This document shows, in pieces, positions 60,964-64,000 of a DNA stretch of 64,000 nt (position 1 is its first letter; every line of letters starts with the position of its first letter). Under the pieces are notes generated by a model. The model did not search any database. It worked only from the letters and a program-made list of their open reading frames with translations, and was not told where the DNA came from. This DNA is from Pseudarthrobacter sp. NamB4 (GTDB lineage Bacteria; Actinomycetota; Actinomycetes; Actinomycetales; Micrococcaceae). The position numbers were made by a program, and so were the translations under genes. The stretch is from the NCBI RefSeq assembly GCF_005796185.1, contig NZ_VAHM01000003.1, forward strand, positions 238,995-302,994, given 5' to 3'.

Positions 60964-61914
60964 CTATCTGGTCCTGGCGCGCACGCCGCTCCTGCGGGCG
61001 GATCCCTGTCCTGCTGCCGCTGCTTTGCCCTGCCCACGGAGGCTTCGCAAAGATGTTCCGGACCCCGCGGCGAGATCCATTCTTTGGGCCGCGGTTGCTT
61101 CGACTCCGTCCGCTGCCGCCGGGAGGGCGCTGCTCTCAAGCCGGCGCTGCAGTTCCACCAAGACCCGGGCAAGCCGGCGCGAAACCTGCATCTGGGACAT
61201 GCCCAGCCGCTTTCCCAGCTGCACCTGGGTTTCTTCGCAGAAATACCGGCGGTACAGGAGCTCCCGGTCTGGCGCATCCAGGTCCTGGATGGCGTCACGC
61301 AGGCAGGCAAGCTCCTCCAGGCGTTCCAGCGGCGTCTCCGGACACGCCAGCACCTCGCCGATGGACGGCGCGTCCGAATGGGGGTTGACCGCGTCCAGCG
61401 AGTCCGGGTGCATGCTGCTCGACGCCGAGATGGCCTCCTGTACCGCAGCCGGATCCTCCTCGAGCGCCCCTGCCAGTTCCTCCACACTCGGGTTCCTTCC
61501 CAGCGACTGGGTCAGCTCCGGCTCGGCCCGGAACATCCGGGTGCGTAAGTCCTGGATGTGCCTGGGCGGGCGGACCACCCAGGTACGGTCGCGCAGATAC
61601 CGCTTCAGCTCACCGGTGATGGTGGGGGCCGCATACGCGGGGAAACTTTCCCCTTTCGACTGGTCAAAACCGCGGGCAGCCTTTACCAGTCCAAGGTAAG
61701 CCACCTGGTTCAGGTCGGCGCGTTCGCGGCCGCGGGCCTCGAAGCGGGCGGCCAGTGCCTCGGCAAGGTCCAGGTAGCCGAGGACCAGATCGTTTTCGAA
61801 GGTCTGGCGAAGCCGTCCGGCGCTACTGCCGGACGGGCTTTTTCGCGGTGTTTCTGGTTGCTGTTGGTGGACAGGCGTAGTATCCACGGCAAGTGCGGGA
61901 AAGTATTCGGGCAT
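60964..61914 (-). CDS. RNA polymerase sigma factor, SigB/SigF group
   Basis: A 316-residue alternative sigma factor of the stress/sporulation type. Region 2 'RERADLNQVAYLGLVKAARG' and 'FPAYAAPTITGELKRYLRDR', region 3 'PRHIQDLRTRMFRAEPELTQ' and region 4 'LLYRRYFCEETQVQLGKRLG' then 'MSQMQVSRRLARVLVELQR' are complete. The C-terminal 50 residues are an Ala/Arg-rich extension. It lacks a group-2 region 1.2. ATG at 61914 is chosen. It may direct transcription from the GTTT-N16-GGGTAC promoter at 63652. Confidence 0.9.
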   Translation of the reverse strand: MPEYFPALAVDTTPVHQQQPETPRKSPSGSSAGRLRQTFENDLVLGYLDLAEALAARFEARGRERADLNQVAYLGLVKAARGFDQSKGESFPAYAAPTITGELKRYLRDRTWVVRPPRHIQDLRTRMFRAEPELTQSLGRNPSVEELAGALEEDPAAVQEAISASSSMHPDSLDAVNPHSDAPSIGEVLACPETPLERLEELACLRDAIQDLDAPDRELLYRRYFCEETQVQLGKRLGMSQMQVSRRLARVLVELQRRLESSALPAAADGVEATAAQRMDLAAGSGTSLRSLRGQGKAAAAGQGSARRSGVRARTR

Positions 61915-62059
61915 TGTCGTTGGTTCCCTCGGTCGGGTCCGAAAGCCTGCGGCAAGACTTAGAAGTAGGAAATCATAAGGTTGCTTATAAAACAATCCTT
62001 GGCGGTACTAGGCTCGGTGTGTACCCGGCACTGACCGTCCACGCCAAGGAGTCCTTGAC

Positions 62060-63106
62060 ATGCACATCGCCATCACGGGAGCCAGCGGAAACGCAGGAAC
62101 AGCGCTGCTGCGCAGGCTGCAGGCCGAGCTGTCGGAAAAGCCTGGAAGCCTGAAGCTGACGGGGATCAGCAGGCGCCGTCCGGACACCAGCCAGGCACCC
62201 TATGCAGGCGTTAGCTGGCACACCCTGGATGTCGGGCTCGAACGCGACCGCCCCTTGCTTGCTGCCGCACTGGCCGGAGTAGATTCAGTGGTTCATCTGG
62301 CCTGGCAGATCCAGCCCAACCGGGATCTGGAGCAGTTGTACCGGACGAACGTTACGGGCACCAGGAACCTACTTGCGGCGGCGAAACGTGCCGGGGTCAA
62401 ACAGGTGGTCTGCGCCTCGTCCGTGGGTGCCTACAGCAAGGCACCCAAGGATCACCGGTCGGATGAGTCCTGGCCAGCGGGAGGAATCCCCGGTTCCCAC
62501 TACAGTCGGCACAAGGCGGAACAGGAGCAGGCCCTGGACGCCTTCATGGCCGCAGAGCCGGGCATCTCCGTGGCCAGGCTCCGGCCAGCCCTCATTTTCC
62601 AGCAGGACGCAGGGAGCGAAATTGGCCGGTACTTCCTGGGACCGCTCATTCCCCGGCTTTTACCGGGGAAACTGCCTATCCCACTCCTTCCGGCACCGGA
62701 CAACCTCATCTTCCAGGCGGTGCATGCCGCCGATGTGGCGGAAGCGTACTGGCGGGTTATCGACCAGCGTGCCTCCGGGGCCTTCAATGTCGCCGCGGAG
62801 CCCGTGCTAACACCCCAGGAACTTGGCAGGGCCCTCGGAGCCAGCAGGATTCTGCCCGTGCCCATGGGACTGCTTCATAAGATCGTCGGCCTTGCCTGGC
62901 GGCTCCGGCTGCAGCCTACGGATTCCGGGTGGGTGGAGATGGCGGCCGGCGTCCCGGTCATGGATACCGGCCGGGCCCGCCGCGTTCTGGGCTGGGAACC
63001 GGCAATCAGCTCAACCGACGCTGTCAGGGAAGTGATTGGGGGCATGGGAACGGGGGAAGGAGTTGATCCCTCCCCCGTCTTGAAACCAAGGAAGAAAGTT
63101 TTCTAA
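62060..63106 (+). CDS. NAD-dependent epimerase/dehydratase-like protein
   Basis: A 348-residue extended SDR with 'IAITGASGNAGTALLRRLQA' (GxxGxxG), 'DSVVHLAWQIQPNRDLEQLY', 'VVCASSVGAYSKAPKDHRSD' and the catalytic 'YSRHK' (YxxxK). The later 'GRYFLGPLIPRLLPGKLPIP' suggests a UDP-sugar epimerase-like or related oxidoreductase. It does not look like an ADP-heptose 6-epimerase (HldD), so it does not fill that gap in the heptose pathway. It is divergent from the sigma factor gene. Confidence 0.82.
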   Translation: MHIAITGASGNAGTALLRRLQAELSEKPGSLKLTGISRRRPDTSQAPYAGVSWHTLDVGLERDRPLLAAALAGVDSVVHLAWQIQPNRDLEQLYRTNVTGTRNLLAAAKRAGVKQVVCASSVGAYSKAPKDHRSDESWPAGGIPGSHYSRHKAEQEQALDAFMAAEPGISVARLRPALIFQQDAGSEIGRYFLGPLIPRLLPGKLPIPLLPAPDNLIFQAVHAADVAEAYWRVIDQRASGAFNVAAEPVLTPQELGRALGASRILPVPMGLLHKIVGLAWRLRLQPTDSGWVEMAAGVPVMDTGRARRVLGWEPAISSTDAVREVIGGMGTGEGVDPSPVLKPRKKVF

Positions 63107-63134
63107 AACCAAGGACAACCGGTTTGTCGGCGGG

Positions 63135-63593
63135 TCAGATGCCTGATCGGGGATTCTCTCGATCAGCATGGCTGCCTCCACCAGGATTCTCCTGGCTTGC
63201 GGCGCCGGAGTTGCCGCGGCCGCGACGTTCCCCCTGGATGTCAGGGTCAAGTTCGTCCGCTTTCCGCGTCCGCTCATTCACGTCGTCGCGGAGAGTCTTG
63301 GCCTCCGTCGCCTGCTGGTCTGCCTGCTGGCGCAGCCGAGCTGCCTCAACTTGCGCCTGCTCAGCGTCCGCACGCGCACGGGCGGCCTTGGCCTCGCGCT
63401 CGCGGGCATCAAGTTCGCGGTTCTCGGCGTCGCGGCGGATCTCGGCAGCCTTTTCGCGGTGCGCGTCATCCCGCTTCTGCTGTATCGCCTTCCGGCGCCG
63501 TCCTGTCGCGAGCAGCAGCAGCACAATAAGCACCACCGCAACAATGGCAACTATCACCCAAACCCATGGAGCTGTTTCCACGTTACCCACCAC
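63135..63593 (-). CDS. Membrane-anchored coiled-coil protein of unknown function
   Basis: A 152-residue protein with one N-terminal transmembrane helix ('WVWVIVAIVAVVLIVLLLLA', about 10-29), a basic stop-transfer (RRRK), then a long charged helix rich in Ala, Arg, Glu and Gln (about 36-115) that forms a coiled coil, and a Gly/Asn-rich tail. It starts at GTG 63593. Such small proteins are common near stress-inducible genes in Arthrobacter-like genomes, but none has a known function. Divergent from the stress-type gene at 63770. Confidence 0.7.
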   Translation of the reverse strand: MVGNVETAPWVWVIVAIVAVVLIVLLLLATGRRRKAIQQKRDDAHREKAAEIRRDAENRELDAREREAKAARARADAEQAQVEAARLRQQADQQATEAKTLRDDVNERTRKADELDPDIQGERRGRGNSGAASQENPGGGSHADRENPRSGI

Positions 63594-63651
63594 TTTCCAC
63601 TTCGATGTGATCCGGCAGGCAGGCGCCTTTCCGGCCGACTCATTTGGAACC

Positions 63652-63677
63652 GTTTATAACTCGTTTAGCAAGGGTAC
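63652..63677 (+). promoter_or_regulatory. SigF/SigB-type promoter (predicted)
   Basis: GTTT (63652) and GGGTAC (63672) are separated by 16 bp, matching the actinobacterial SigF consensus GTTT-N15-17-GGGTAY. Transcription would start near 63685, about 85 nt before the gene at 63770. Confidence 0.55.
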
Positions 63678-63769
63678 TTACCTTTTATTAGTAATCATGC
63701 TTATTATTTTACGGCCAGTATTGCTGGTTCTTGATCAACAACCGGCCTTCTTGGAAAGAGAGAGCGAAG

Positions 63770-64000
63770 ATGACAGAGAACCAATGGCCCGAGGACCCCG
63801 CTTACACGGCTCCCCCGGCCTCTACGGGAAACCCGGGTGAGCGCACCGCCACCACCTTCCCCTCCGCCGCCACTCCCCAATACGGCGAAGGCCAGCCCGG
63901 CGACACCTCCGGGTCATCCCGGAAGGAAGCGGCCAAGGAAGAAGCAGCAGACGTTGCCCGCACCGCAAAGGGATCCGCCCAGAATGTTGCGCAGACGGCC
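63770..64000 (+). CDS. Stress-type hydrophilic protein, C-terminus outside window
   Basis: The first 77 codons of a hydrophilic protein that runs off the window end. It starts 'MTENQWPEDPAYTAPPASTG', is rich in Pro, Thr, Gly and Glu, and enters an Ala/Lys-rich segment 'KEEAADVARTAKGSAQNVAQ' that resembles LEA-like or DUF3618-type amphipathic repeats. The ribosome site is AGAGCGAAG. A SigF-like promoter lies 93 bp upstream. Probably a general stress protein; this is inferred from the promoter and composition. Confidence 0.7.
   Translation, partial: MTENQWPEDPAYTAPPASTGNPGERTATTFPSAATPQYGEGQPGDTSGSSRKEAAKEEAADVARTAKGSAQNVAQTA

Noticed and set aside
61915..61995. 27-codon N-terminal extension of the sigma factor
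   Set aside because: It lies in the AT-rich promoter region and has no homology-like features; ATG 61914 suits the protein.
62060..63106. HldD-type ADP-heptose 6-epimerase
   Set aside because: An extended SDR with YxxxK, but its sequence pattern does not resemble HldD and it lies outside the cluster on the other strand.
1..64000. CRISPR arrays, rRNA genes, complete insertion sequences or prophage
   Set aside because: No regularly spaced repeats, rRNA segments, transposase or phage structural genes were recognised on either strand.

Overview
The window looks like chromosomal DNA of a high-GC Gram-positive actinobacterium, most likely an Arthrobacter or Pseudarthrobacter relative (Micrococcaceae). 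This is inferred from the strongly GC-biased third codon positions, the Asp23/DUF2273/DUF6286/AmaP envelope operon, the MHS and Tct transporter clusters and the general gene complement; no rRNA or marker gene allows a firmer placement. It is densely coding and mostly ordinary core and catabolic content. There is no prophage, CRISPR array or complete insertion sequence.

Layout. 1-3.8 kb: a sugar ABC transporter (partial permease plus binding lipoprotein) divergent from a GH13 alpha-glucosidase, with a LacI-type operator between them. 3.8-6.1 kb: a five-gene Asp23/Gls24 envelope-stress operon in which every junction is a 4-bp ATGA overlap. 6.2-9.8 kb: a GH68 levansucrase and a Tat-type beta-helix lipoprotein, with a second LacI-like operator. 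9.8-10.3 kb: a tRNA operon (Glu-Asp-Phe) on the minus strand with a clear promoter and terminator. 10.3-14 kb: PHP protein, EamA transporter, zincin metallopeptidase and CDF zinc exporter. 13.9-17 kb: a LolA-like secreted protein translationally coupled to an ABC ATPase and permease. 17-25 kb: universal stress protein, LLM flavin oxidoreductase, a DUF2975-like/XRE pair, a short flavoprotein, CopC, an NCS2 purine permease and a Na+/H+ antiporter. 25-28 kb: hutG, then a binding-protein-like lipoprotein coupled to a CDF transporter. 28-35 kb: a CitAB-type two-component system, a complete tripartite tricarboxylate transporter (TctC-B-A), a stress protein and a fumarylacetoacetase-family hydrolase. 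35-40 kb: histidine degradation (hutH, hutU and an IclR regulator).

40-47 kb is the most disturbed part: a deleted GNAT pseudogene, a frameshifted LysE exporter, an HxlR/NmrA-like pair, a CmtR-type metal sensor coupled to a transporter with a Cys/His tail, and a DsbA remnant. 47-50 kb: 3-hydroxybutyrate dehydrogenase with an MHS transporter and a divergent LysR regulator, then a spermidine-synthase-like protein.

The most interesting region is 50.8-60.8 kb: an operon-like minus-strand run encoding the enzymes expected for ADP-heptose synthesis (GmhA-like isomerase, GmhB-like phosphatase, two HldE-like kinase/nucleotidyltransferases) with a family 9 (heptosyltransferase-type) glycosyltransferase, two further glycosyltransferases, an aldehyde dehydrogenase and an SDR. 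ADP-heptose is classically a precursor of Gram-negative LPS, so such a pathway in a Gram-positive points to a different heptose-containing product. No HldD 6-epimerase is visible, which predicts the D-glycero form. The window ends with a SigB/SigF-type sigma factor, an epimerase-like protein, a coiled-coil membrane protein and the start of a stress-type gene that has a matching SigF-like promoter.
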